From contig JASLXW010000048.1 in the NCBI GenBank assembly GCA_030740135.1, positions 1 to 14,018 of the forward strand: a stretch of DNA of 14,018 nucleotides, written 5' to 3'. Every line of letters begins with the position of its first letter. Positions within the stretch are counted from its first letter, which is position 1. Shown piece after piece: positions 1 through 6,720 of the stretch. The position numbers and the translations under genes are program-made. The notes beneath the pieces are model-generated. The model did not search any database. It had not been told where the DNA came from and worked only from the letters and a program-made list of their open reading frames with translations. Source of the DNA: Nitrospinota bacterium. GTDB taxonomy: Bacteria > UBA8248 > JACPRG01.

Positions 1-1
1 A

Positions 2-76
2 CACCTGTCGTTCTTCCCGGGCCTCGCCGTCATGGTCACCGTCCTGGGGCTCAACCTCCTCGGCGACGGCCTGCGG
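2..76 (+). pseudogene. C-terminal remnant of a DppC/OppC-type ABC permease
   Basis: The first 25 codons in frame 2 read as the last membrane-proximal segment of a dipeptide/oligopeptide ABC transporter inner-membrane permease, including the pieces FFPGLAVMVTVLGLNLLGDGLR. The NLLGDGLRD(A)LDPR ending is highly characteristic of that family, where only about five more residues (Asp-x-Leu-Asp-Pro-Arg) would follow. Here the family resemblance stops after the Arg codon at 74-76. The frame then runs on as meaningless Arg/Pro/Ser-rich sequence to a stop near 274, while a different gene fragment begins in frame 1. The upstream part lies outside the window. The remnant is either the edge of a deletion or one side of an assembly join. 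Confidence 0.6.
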
Positions 77-78
77 GG

Positions 79-675
79 GACGTCCACAAGACGTTGTTTC
101 CCGCGTTCGCCAAGGCCAACGGCATCGACCCGAAGAAACTCACCTGGGTCACCATGCCGTCAAGCGCCGAGATCGGAAGCCTGTTCACCGGCAAGGTGGA
201 CGTCATTCCCTTCTTCACCATCGTCGGCCCGTTCATCAGAGGAGCGGCCAAAAAGGCGGGGAAAGAGGTCGTGACGATCCCGTGGGCCAAGTGGGGGCTC
301 GACATCTATTCGATCGGCGTCATCGCCAGGGACGAAACCATTCAACGCAAGCGGGATCAGGTGAGGCGGTTCGTCGACGCGACGGTGCGCGGCATCGCTT
401 GGGCCATCGAACACCCCGGCGGGGCCATCGAGATCCTGAAAAAACACAATCCGGCGTCAAACGTCAGGTCGGCCAGGAAAAACTGGGAAATCAACATCGA
501 CAGCCTGCTGACGCCCGAAGCCGCAAAAATCGGGGTCTCCATGATGGGCGAAAAAAAGATGCGGCTGACGCGGGATCTCATGACCAAGTACACCCCGCTG
601 AAAGTCGTCGTCCCCGTGAAAGACCTCTACACCAACGAGTTCATTCCAAAACTCTTTCCCAAGCGGGGGAAGTAG
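79..675 (+). CDS. ABC transporter substrate-binding protein, NMT1/THI5-like, N-terminally truncated
   Basis: This frame encodes about 198 residues matching the second half of a periplasmic NMT1/THI5/SsuA-type solute-binding protein for small organic nitrogen or sulfur compounds. Diagnostic pieces are DVHKTLFPAFAKANGIDP at the beginning, GKVDVIPFF, the ARDETIQ segment and the C-terminal VKDLYTNEFIPKLFP. The intact protein at 12395-13420 has the same segments in the same order (IFPAFAAANGLDP, GQIDVALWY, REDTIQ, TKDMFTNRFLPQW), so the two are paralogs. The signal peptide and N-terminal lobe are absent: frame 1 upstream of about position 76 is not protein-like and carries permease coding sequence in another frame. 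The first ATG in frame is at 151, inside a conserved region, so there is no believable native start. It is probably non-functional if the join is real. It ends at TAG. Confidence 0.75.
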   Translation, partial: DVHKTLFPAFAKANGIDPKKLTWVTMPSSAEIGSLFTGKVDVIPFFTIVGPFIRGAAKKAGKEVVTIPWAKWGLDIYSIGVIARDETIQRKRDQVRRFVDATVRGIAWAIEHPGGAIEILKKHNPASNVRSARKNWEINIDSLLTPEAAKIGVSMMGEKKMRLTRDLMTKYTPLKVVVPVKDLYTNEFIPKLFPKRGK

Positions 676-743
676 GACGCCGCGAAGAAAAACGCCTGAT
701 CGCTGAGGCGTGATCCGGAACCGGCGAAAATTTCACGGACCGT

Positions 744-792
744 CCCGAGCGGAGCGAAGCGGCTCGCGCTGAGACCCTTCGCTCCGCTCGGG
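744..792. repeat. Perfect 16-bp inverted repeat, REP-like or terminator-like hairpin
   Basis: CCCGAGCGGAGCGAAG at 744-759 is the exact reverse complement of 777-792, with a 17-nt loop. It lies 68 nt after the stop of the binding-protein fragment and before the amidohydrolase gene. No T-run follows the stem, so it is not a standard intrinsic terminator, though it could end transcription or stabilise a 3' end. A near copy of its left arm lies just after the amidohydrolase stop. The gap 676-858 holds nothing else I can identify. Confidence 0.75.
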
Positions 793-858
793 TTGACAAG
801 CGCGTCAATCAAATTCGGCTTCCCTTCGGACCCCCCTCCACAGAAGGCCGGTGAGACC

Positions 859-2295
859 TTGGCCGGATCGAACAGCTTCACCATCAAAGGCGGGTGCGTC
901 GTCACGATGAATCCTTCGCGCGAGGTGTTCGAGGAGGGATTCGTCGCGGTCGAGGGCAGCCGCGTCTCCGCCGTCGGCCCCATGCCCGACCTACCGCCGG
1001 GCGCACCGGCGGACCGGGTGATCGACGCCCGCGGGATGATCGTCATCCCGGGGCTGATCAACGCCCACCAGCATTTCTACTACCACCTGTTCAAGGGGCT
1101 GGCGAACGGCCTGCTCATCGAGGACTGGTTCCCCGCCGTCGTCTTCCCCGTCGTCCCCCACCTGACGGACGACGACATGGAGCTCACGGCCTACCTGGCG
1201 GGGATCGAGATGCTCCGCACGGGAACGACCTGCTGCCTCCACCACCTGCGGACCACGAGCACGGACGAGACCCTGGAGAAGATCGCCCGGCCGACCGCCG
1301 AGTTGGGCTTCCGGCAGGTCATCGGCAAGGAGATCCAGTGCCGCCTGCCGGGCAACCCGAGCCACCCCCGGGACCTGGATGAGGAGATCGCCTACGTCGA
1401 CGGGCTGATCCCGAAGTGGAACGGCGCCCACGGGGGCCTCGTCCGCCTGGCGCTGGTCACGGAGTGCAACTCCATCTTCATCGACCAGCAGGTCACCTCC
1501 GAAGCGCTTTTGGCTGAGGGGAAGAGGCTCGCCGACAGGCACGGCCTGAAGATCGCCGCCCATTATTCCGGAGGGACCCTCTCGTTCGACAAGAATTACA
1601 TGCAGGTCCTCCGGAAGACCGGCCGCACGGACGTACAGACCCTCATGCAGCTCGGCCTCCTGGACGCGACGTACATCCTGGCCCACGGGATCAACGCCAC
1701 CGAGACCGACATCGGACTGATGGCGGACGCGGGTTGCAGCTCGGTCTACACCCCGACGAGCGAATCGGTGCGCGGCGGCGGGATCGGCCCGACCGTCCCG
1801 ATGCTGCGGGCGGGCGTCAACGTCGCCCTCGGCTCGGACGGACCGATGGTGGACTACTCCGTGGACATGGTGGAACAGATGAAGACCTGCTCCTTCCTCC
1901 AAAACACCAAGCACCTGGACCCCACCGCGATGAGTCCGGAGCAATGTCTGGAGATGGCCACGGTCAACGCGGCGAAGGCCCTGGGGTTGGAAGAGGAGAT
2001 CGGCTCGATCGAGGCGGGCAAGCTGGCCGACTTGGCCGTCTTCGACCTCCGCACGCCCCACGCGGCGGTCGTCCACAACCCGATCTCAAGCCTCGTCTAC
2101 TCCGCAAAGGGGACCGACGTCCACACCCTCGTCGTGGACGGCCGGATTGTCATCGAGGACGGAGCGCTTCAGACGTTCTCGGACGAGGAAAAGGTGATAC
2201 GGGACGCGACGGCCCGGGGAAAGGAGATCGCGGAGAAGGCGGGACTGAAGAATCGGGCCCTGCCCCGATGGCCCGGGCGGGAATCGGACCGTTAG
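859..2295 (+). CDS. Amidohydrolase / deaminase, AtzB-SsnA-8-oxoguanine deaminase-like
   Basis: This is a cytosolic metal-dependent amidohydrolase with a TIM barrel flanked by small beta domains, in the group of guanine/8-oxoguanine deaminases and s-triazine hydrolases (AtzB, TrzN). It likely hydrolyses an amino or amide group on a heterocycle. Counting from TTG 859 (478 aa), the HxH metal motif is H70-Q-H72 in PGLINAHQH, later barrel histidines are H235 (AAHYSGG) and H276 (ILAHG), and the metal Asp is D327 (GSDGP). The C-terminal GSIEAGKLADLAVFD is the family's closing beta domain. No ATG occurs before 907, which lies inside the conserved N-terminal sheet. TTG 859 follows GGTGAG by 3 nt. The alternative TTG 793 abuts a hairpin and adds unconserved sequence. 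Glutamate of the usual HxxE at H235 is absent (HYSG). The substrate cannot be read from sequence. It stands alone, convergent with the M20-like gene. Confidence 0.85.
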   Translation: MAGSNSFTIKGGCVVTMNPSREVFEEGFVAVEGSRVSAVGPMPDLPPGAPADRVIDARGMIVIPGLINAHQHFYYHLFKGLANGLLIEDWFPAVVFPVVPHLTDDDMELTAYLAGIEMLRTGTTCCLHHLRTTSTDETLEKIARPTAELGFRQVIGKEIQCRLPGNPSHPRDLDEEIAYVDGLIPKWNGAHGGLVRLALVTECNSIFIDQQVTSEALLAEGKRLADRHGLKIAAHYSGGTLSFDKNYMQVLRKTGRTDVQTLMQLGLLDATYILAHGINATETDIGLMADAGCSSVYTPTSESVRGGGIGPTVPMLRAGVNVALGSDGPMVDYSVDMVEQMKTCSFLQNTKHLDPTAMSPEQCLEMATVNAAKALGLEEEIGSIEAGKLADLAVFDLRTPHAAVVHNPISSLVYSAKGTDVHTLVVDGRIVIEDGALQTFSDEEKVIRDATARGKEIAEKAGLKNRALPRWPGRESDR

Positions 2296-2296
2296 A

Positions 2297-2315
2297 CCCG
2301 GGAGGAGCGAAGCGG
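2297..2315 (+). repeat. Near copy (17/19) of the 744-762 repeat
   Basis: CCCGGGAGGAGCGAAGCGG differs from 744-762 (CCCGAGCGGAGCGAAGCGG) at two positions. It starts one base after the amidohydrolase stop, so the gene is bracketed by direct copies of the same element. Here the matching right arm of the hairpin is missing. Confidence 0.65.
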
Positions 2316-2320
2316 GCTTA

Positions 2321-2380
2321 CCCGTCCGGCGTCCTGTAAGGGCGGACCCGTTGGGTCGTCCTTACATTCACCCCGGACGG
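2321..2380. terminator. Nested hairpin between convergent genes
   Basis: CCGTCCGG (2322-2329) pairs perfectly with CCGGACGG (2373-2380). Inside it, GTAAGG (2336-2341) pairs with CCTTAC (2360-2365) and GACCC (2345-2349) with GGGTC (2353-2357), closing a three-base loop. It sits between the amidohydrolase (+, ends 2295) and the M20-like gene (-, ends 2421), where a bidirectional terminator is expected. There is no clear T-run on either side, so the termination role is inferred from position and structure. Confidence 0.45.
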
Positions 2381-2420
2381 CCGACGGCGAAGGGAACGGC
2401 GGCATTTGCGCGTTCAACCT

Positions 2421-3605
2421 CTAGCCCAACAAGGCCTTCAGAACGTCCAGATAAATCCCCGCCCCGTCGATCACGTCCCGCACGCTCACCATCTCGGCGT
2501 CGGTGTGGGCGAGACCCATGTCGCCGGGGCCGAGACAGATGGCCTGCCGCCCCCGCACATAGAAATATCCCGCGTCCAGCGCGGCGTTCATGTAATAGGG
2601 GTTCGACGCCCCGCGCCGGCCGGCCACCGCGGCATCCGCCGCCGAGGGCAGGGCCGCATCGCGCGGGACCTTGTTGGCGTACTGAAACTTCCCGACGCTG
2701 ACCTCGACCCGTGCGGGAGACAGGTCGCCCAGGGCGTCCCGAATGGCGTCCACGGCGGGGCCGGGCTCCTCTCCGGGGAGGAGCCTGCGGTCGAGCATCC
2801 CGGCCGCCCGGCGGGGGATGGTGTGGCTTGCCCTTGGGTGCGTTTCGGCCCCCGTGGCGACCAGCGTCACCGGGCCCAGTTCGGGGTCCGGCGGGGGAAG
2901 CCTCACGTCCTTCAACCGGCGGATGCAGGTGGCGAGAGCGTCCAGGGCGTTCACCCCCAGATCGGGCGTGCTGCTGTGGCAGGATTTTCCGGTGATCTCC
3001 ACCGGGACATCCACCCGGCCCTTGTTCCCCAGACAGACCTCGTTGTTCGTCCCCATGACGATGACGGCGTCCCCCGGGATGATCCCGACCGAAGCCGCCT
3101 CATCGAAGAAAGTCGTGACCGCCTCATGACTCCCCGTCTCGCCCGCCGTGTTGACCAGGAAGAGAAAAGAACGTTTCAAGGCGCCGGGTTTGTCCAAGAC
3201 GAACGCGCGGACCGCCTCGACGGCCGCTGCCAGGGCGCCGATCTGCTCGCAGGCCCCCCTGCCCCACAGACAGGTCCCCCGCTGGCCGTACTTTCCGCCA
3301 TCAACCTCTTTGGGCGCGTAGGGGTCGGGCATGGATTCGGCGGGGAAGTTTCCCGCGTAGGCGCAAAGGACGAGAGGGGGGGGGGTCCGGCCGTCCTCCC
3401 CCTCCCCCCGCCCGGCCAAAAGTCGCCAGCCGACGCTGCCGGCCGAATCGCGGAAGACCCGATCGAAGGCGTCCTCCGGCAACTCCGGCCGGACGGCCTC
3501 CTCGATGCAGGCCCGGACTCGATCCATCTCGGGCTGCGGGCTGGGGAAGGCGATGAGCCGCTTCAGCGTCTCCAGGAGCCGGGCTTCATCGATGGCGGCG
3601 CTCAA
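2421..3605 (-). CDS. M20-fold metallohydrolase-like protein with missing metal ligands
   Basis: The fold is that of the M20 peptidase/ArgE/DapE/allantoate amidohydrolase group: about 394 aa, normal length. Recognisable blocks are GRGACEQIGALAA (115-127), TAGETGS (153-159), GKSCHSS with the lid-domain His210, and GPGDMGLAHTDAE with His367. Against the canonical metal site, the HxD of strand LxxGHxDxxP is replaced by Tyr83 and Gly85 (LCAYAGNFP), the bridging Asp by Glu120, the first Glu of EE by Gly155, and the EPT segment by GTN (185-187). Only Glu156 and His367 clearly remain. It may be a divergent hydrolase or a non-catalytic relative. The open frame extends to 3914, but that part is antisense-like overlap with the upstream gene. 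TTG 3605, 37 nt after that gene's stop, is the only usable start, without a clear ribosome site. A C10 tract (plus 3376-3385) lies within it. Confidence 0.75.
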   Translation of the reverse strand: MSAAIDEARLLETLKRLIAFPSPQPEMDRVRACIEEAVRPELPEDAFDRVFRDSAGSVGWRLLAGRGEGEDGRTPPPLVLCAYAGNFPAESMPDPYAPKEVDGGKYGQRGTCLWGRGACEQIGALAAAVEAVRAFVLDKPGALKRSFLFLVNTAGETGSHEAVTTFFDEAASVGIIPGDAVIVMGTNNEVCLGNKGRVDVPVEITGKSCHSSTPDLGVNALDALATCIRRLKDVRLPPPDPELGPVTLVATGAETHPRASHTIPRRAAGMLDRRLLPGEEPGPAVDAIRDALGDLSPARVEVSVGKFQYANKVPRDAALPSAADAAVAGRRGASNPYYMNAALDAGYFYVRGRQAICLGPGDMGLAHTDAEMVSVRDVIDGAGIYLDVLKALLG

Positions 3606-3642
3606 AGCGGACCGTGCCTTTGTGAATGCGTCGGGAAAAGGA

Positions 3643-5205
3643 TCAGAGTCCGATGGCGTAGCCGTACCGGCGGAAGTCCGCTCCGGCGAAAATCGCGCCG
3701 CTGTCCGGGTCGCGCATGACGATCTTGGCCGAGCCGAAGAGCAGCCTGCTCGCCTCGGCCGAGCCGAAGACGTGTCCCATGGTCTCGAGCGCGCGGCGGA
3801 CATCATCCCCGATTTCGGCTTCAAGCATCGGGTTGCCGTCTCGGTCGATCGCCCAGCGGGGGGCTTCAATGGCGGCCTGCACATCCATGCCGAAGTCCAC
3901 CAAATTGAGCGCAAGCTGCGTCAGCGTCACCGTCTGGGCGGCCGCTCCCGGCGTGCCGAACGAGATGAAAGGCATCCCGTCCTTCACGGCCATCGCCGGA
4001 CTCAGCGTGTGCGCCGGCCGCTTGCCGGGCGCGAGCGCGTTGGGATGCCCCGTCTCCAGCGTGAAGCCGCAAAGCCGGTTGTTCATGAGGATGCCCGTCC
4101 CCTTCGGGATGAATCCGGAGCCGAAGGGATGAAAGACGCTCAGGATGTGAGAGACGGCGTTTCCCCGGTCGTCCATGGCCGCGACGTAGGAAGTCCCGCC
4201 CTTGGGCTCTCCCGCCGTCTTGCCGCCCGCCCGGCTCGGATCGATGCCGGCGCGCAACTCCGCGGCGTGGCCCTCGGACAGGAGACGGTCCACGGGGATG
4301 TCCGAGAAATCCGGGTCGGAGATGTGAGGGCGGCCGGAGGCGAAACAGACGCGTTGGGTCTCCATCAAATGATGGAGGAGCCGCGCCGAGTTATGCCCCA
4401 TCCCGGCCACGTCCAGGCCGTCCAACACACGGAGCTGCATGAGCATCAGCATCCCCCAGGAATTGGGCGGGATCTGATGGAACGTCAGGTCCCGATAGGG
4501 GACGCTGAGGGGCTCGACGACCCGGCAGGAATAGGCGGCAAGATCCTCTTCGGAGAAATATCCCCCGGCTTCGCGGATGCCCGCCGCCAGCTTTTTCGCA
4601 ACGGTCCCCTTGTAATACGCATCCCGGCCGCCTTCGGCGACGGCGCGCAGGCAATCGGCCAGATCAGGCTGTCGAATCAGCGTCCCGAGCGCCGGGATCT
4701 CACCCTCCGGCATAAAGGGGGAAGGGCCGACTCCGCCTTTGGTCAACACGCCCCCGTTCCTGCCCAGCCATTCGATGAACCTGGGGTGAACCGGAAAGCC
4801 CGCTTCCGCGTAATCCATTGCGGGGGCAAGGGTCTCGGCGAGCGTCTTGGTTCCGTGATCGGCGAGGGCCCGGGCCCACCCGTCCACCACCCCAGGAACG
4901 GTCGAACATCGGGGGCCGTGGGCCGGGATGCCGTCCGCGTACATCGCCCGGTCCGCCGCCGCCGGCGCCGGTCCGCAGGCGTTGATCCCGACGACGCCCC
5001 CGGCCCGGCCGATCAGCATGAACCCATCGCCGCCGATGCCGCACGCCTGCGGATGAACGACGGTCAGGGCCGCCGCCGCCGCCACGGCCGCGTCGACGGC
5101 GTTTCCGCCTTCGGAGAGCATTCGCACACCGGCGGCGGCCGCCGCCGGGTCCCCGGCCGCCACGGCGCCGCGACGGCAGACAATCATAGGACGCATCGTC
5201 GACAT
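3643..5205 (-). CDS. Gamma-glutamyltransferase-like Ntn hydrolase (YwrD/HpxW-like)
   Basis: This is an autoprocessing Ntn hydrolase of the gamma-glutamyltransferase superfamily, 520 aa with no signal peptide, so probably cytosolic. Early blocks SEGGNAVDAA (31-40) and GIGGDGFM (56-63) are typical. The likely nucleophile after self-cleavage is Thr338 in GGTSYVAAMDDRGNAVS, which would give subunits of about 337 and 183 residues, the usual split. Later blocks are LAPGKRPAHTLSP, FGTPG and DFGMDVQAAIEAPRW. The arginine that grips the gamma-glutamyl carboxylate in true GGT (FREMAP in E. coli) is replaced: INACGPAP has Pro79 there, so glutathione is an unlikely substrate. Homologs with other substrates include oxamate amidohydrolase HpxW and acylases. 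The start ATG follows GGAGGGAG. It lies 24 nt downstream of the AbiV-like gene and 37 nt upstream of the M20-like gene, likely one operon. A 14-bp direct repeat (3727-3740, 3757-3770) encodes a doubled FGSA near the C terminus. Confidence 0.88.
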   Translation of the reverse strand: MSTMRPMIVCRRGAVAAGDPAAAAAGVRMLSEGGNAVDAAVAAAAALTVVHPQACGIGGDGFMLIGRAGGVVGINACGPAPAAADRAMYADGIPAHGPRCSTVPGVVDGWARALADHGTKTLAETLAPAMDYAEAGFPVHPRFIEWLGRNGGVLTKGGVGPSPFMPEGEIPALGTLIRQPDLADCLRAVAEGGRDAYYKGTVAKKLAAGIREAGGYFSEEDLAAYSCRVVEPLSVPYRDLTFHQIPPNSWGMLMLMQLRVLDGLDVAGMGHNSARLLHHLMETQRVCFASGRPHISDPDFSDIPVDRLLSEGHAAELRAGIDPSRAGGKTAGEPKGGTSYVAAMDDRGNAVSHILSVFHPFGSGFIPKGTGILMNNRLCGFTLETGHPNALAPGKRPAHTLSPAMAVKDGMPFISFGTPGAAAQTVTLTQLALNLVDFGMDVQAAIEAPRWAIDRDGNPMLEAEIGDDVRRALETMGHVFGSAEASRLLFGSAKIVMRDPDSGAIFAGADFRRYGYAIGL

Positions 5206-5229
5206 GACGCGGCTCCCTCCCTAATTTGT

Positions 5230-5889
5230 TCAAACCACCGGCAAACCGGACCTCACCGGGTCGCGTGTTTCTGCATAAAATCCCGCAAGGCCTGGTCCGC
5301 CGACCTCCAGAGATCGAAGGTCTCGAACGGGTTCCCTCCCTCCAGGGGGATAGGGATCGATGGCCTTGTCTCCATAGTCGACGATCATCTCCTGGGCCGC
5401 GCAAATGAAATAGTAGGCGTTCTCCCGCGTGACCGCCCGGTCCGGTCTCGAGACCTTCTTTTCCGCCACATCCGCGTCCACGGCCAGGCTTTCCAGGCGT
5501 TTTTCGAGCAGCGCGTCCCGGCCCCAGGTGCGGACCATCCGCGAGACCATATCCACGATGTGCGCCCACTCCTTGGGGTCTTCCACCACCATGTAGGAAG
5601 CGGCCTCGAACCAGGTCTTCTGCGTCTCGCGGCCTTCCGCCAGTTTTTCCTCCAGGCCGGCCAAGGCGGCGTCAAGGTCCGCCTTCTCCCGGATCACGAT
5701 GAACGGCCGGCGAATCTTCTGGATCTTGGCCATCTCCTCCATCGCGGGCAGGGCGAGGAACTGGGCGGAGGGATAAGACCCCCGCTCGAAAAGGGCGATG
5801 GCGTCCCCGGCCAGGCGCTGGGCGTTGCTCAGGGCGCCGCGCAGAAAATCTCTCAAGAATTCTTCCGTCTCCGCCGGGACCTTGTACAT
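5230..5889 (-). CDS. AbiV-family (HEPN-like) protein
   Basis: This is a 219-aa all-helical cytosolic protein. The N-terminal helix pair has the AbiV-family signature: NAQRLAGDAIALFERGSY (22-39), then a helix with A..LA.PAMEEMAKI (42-56), matching the pattern NA..L..DA..L...g.y..A..LA..A.EE..Ki. Proteins of this name were first described as abortive phage infection factors in Lactococcus, but most homologs are uncharacterised and the fold resembles HEPN domains. The Rx4-6H ribonuclease motif of HEPN toxins is not evident, so nuclease activity should not be assumed. The last 45 or so residues are Gly/Pro/Arg-rich and may be disordered. ATG 5889 is preceded by a strong AGGAAGGAG. It lies 38 nt after the broken ferritin-like gene and 24 nt before the GGT-like gene, an odd place for a defence gene and suggesting a metabolic or housekeeping role. 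Confidence 0.65.
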   Translation of the reverse strand: MYKVPAETEEFLRDFLRGALSNAQRLAGDAIALFERGSYPSAQFLALPAMEEMAKIQKIRRPFIVIREKADLDAALAGLEEKLAEGRETQKTWFEAASYMVVEDPKEWAHIVDMVSRMVRTWGRDALLEKRLESLAVDADVAEKKVSRPDRAVTRENAYYFICAAQEMIVDYGDKAIDPYPPGGREPVRDLRSLEVGGPGLAGFYAETRDPVRSGLPVV

Positions 5890-5927
5890 GGCCGATCTCC
5901 TTCCTGTAATACGTCCCCCGACCTACG

Positions 5928-6596
5928 TCAACCCGACCGGCCGGCGGCCATGTCAAACGTCTTGAACATGGGCAGGCCGCAAGACTTGCAGATCTGCTCG
6001 TACTTCCGGTCGCCGACCTCTTCAACGCGGCGCTGGATCTCTTCGGTGATCGCGTACTTTTCGAGCACGAGCCTCCCGTTGCGGACGTGGGAGCCCTCGC
6101 GAACGAGGATCTCATCCCGCATGAGCCGCGCGCTCCGGAGATCGAGGATTTCGATCATCCATTTCTGGGTCGCGATGAGGATCGTCTCACCGAATACCTG
6201 AAGCGAGGCAGCAATCTCCCAGGGCGTCTGGAATTCGAACGTCAAGGCATGCATCCCCAAGTCCTGCTCCAGGTTCGTACGCGCTCAGGTCGCCGTTGGC
6301 CCCCAGCTCCTCCAATCGGTCGGAGAGCACACGGTAGTGCAGGAACTCTTCGCAAAGCTGTCGGGCGATCAGGACCTTCAGGTTCACCTCGGAATCCGGG
6401 ATCATGAGGAGCTGCTTCGAGGGCGGCAGAACGCCCAGGAAGTACTCACCGGTGCATCTGGGACTTCAGCATCGCGGTTGTCCGCCCCTCCGACAGCGGC
6501 GTGCGGTCATGGTACAACCTTGTCCTCCATCATCCCGGTGAACTCATCCGCCCTTGCAATCATCTTCTTCGCGAATTCCGCGCTGTCCATGGCCAT
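5928..6596 (-). pseudogene. Ferritin-like four-helix protein, broken by three +1 frameshifts
   Basis: No single frame is open, but removing one base at each of three places restores a continuous 221-codon reading frame from ATG 6596 to the stop at 5928. The shifts lie near 6512-6516 (after MMEDKV, before YHDRTPLSEG), near 6447-6450 (after KSQMHR, before EYFLGVLPP) and near 6271-6275 (after DLSAYE, before LEQDLGMHA). The restored protein is helical, with an ExxH (EFLH in CEEFLHY) and acidic residues in later helices (EFQTPWE, EEIQRRVEE), as in ferritin-like diiron or rubrerythrin-type bundles. It ends with a CKSC pair. Its exact family is not recognised and diiron binding is inferred. It is first in the operon, 38 nt before the AbiV-like gene. 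Either it is a real pseudogene or the assembly has indel errors, since neighbours are intact. Confidence 0.6.
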
Positions 6597-6691
6597 GGCG
6601 ATGGGATCCCCCCGTTTTCCCCCGAAACGGCCGAAGGAGCCAAAAGACCCATCCCGGCGCCGTTTTTCAAGCCTGAATAAACGTAATCGAA

Positions 6692-6720
6692 AGTGTACTG
6701 ACAGCGAATGTGATTGTCCA
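6692..6720 (-). promoter_or_regulatory. Sigma70-like promoter for the minus-strand cluster
   Basis: On the minus strand, TGGACA (6720-6715, five of six to TTGACA) is followed after exactly 17 bp by TACACT (6697-6692, four of six to TATAAT). The expected start, about 6685, lies roughly 90 nt upstream of ATG 6596. The 6597-6970 gap is the divergent control region between this cluster and the SDR gene and is visibly richer in A+T than its surroundings. I see no convincing gene there and only a poor promoter candidate for the plus side. Confidence 0.45.

Noticed and set aside
793..858. TTG 793 as the amidohydrolase start
   Set aside because: It directly abuts the right arm of a perfect hairpin, leaving no ribosome site, and the 22 added residues do not resemble the family N terminus.
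991..2076. A 361-codon open frame antisense to the amidohydrolase
   Set aside because: Low-complexity Arg/Asp/Val-rich translation without motifs; the plus-strand frame holds a complete amidohydrolase.
3606..3914. N-terminal extension of the M20-like protein overlapping the GGT-like gene
   Set aside because: The extra residues are Arg/Ser/Pro-rich and lie in another frame of the conserved GGT C terminus; M20 similarity starts only after position 3605.
3505..6201. An 898-codon open frame on the plus strand
   Set aside because: It is antisense to the GGT-like and AbiV-like genes, has no domain-like segments and a biased Arg/Gly/His composition, as expected for a shadow frame in GC-rich DNA.
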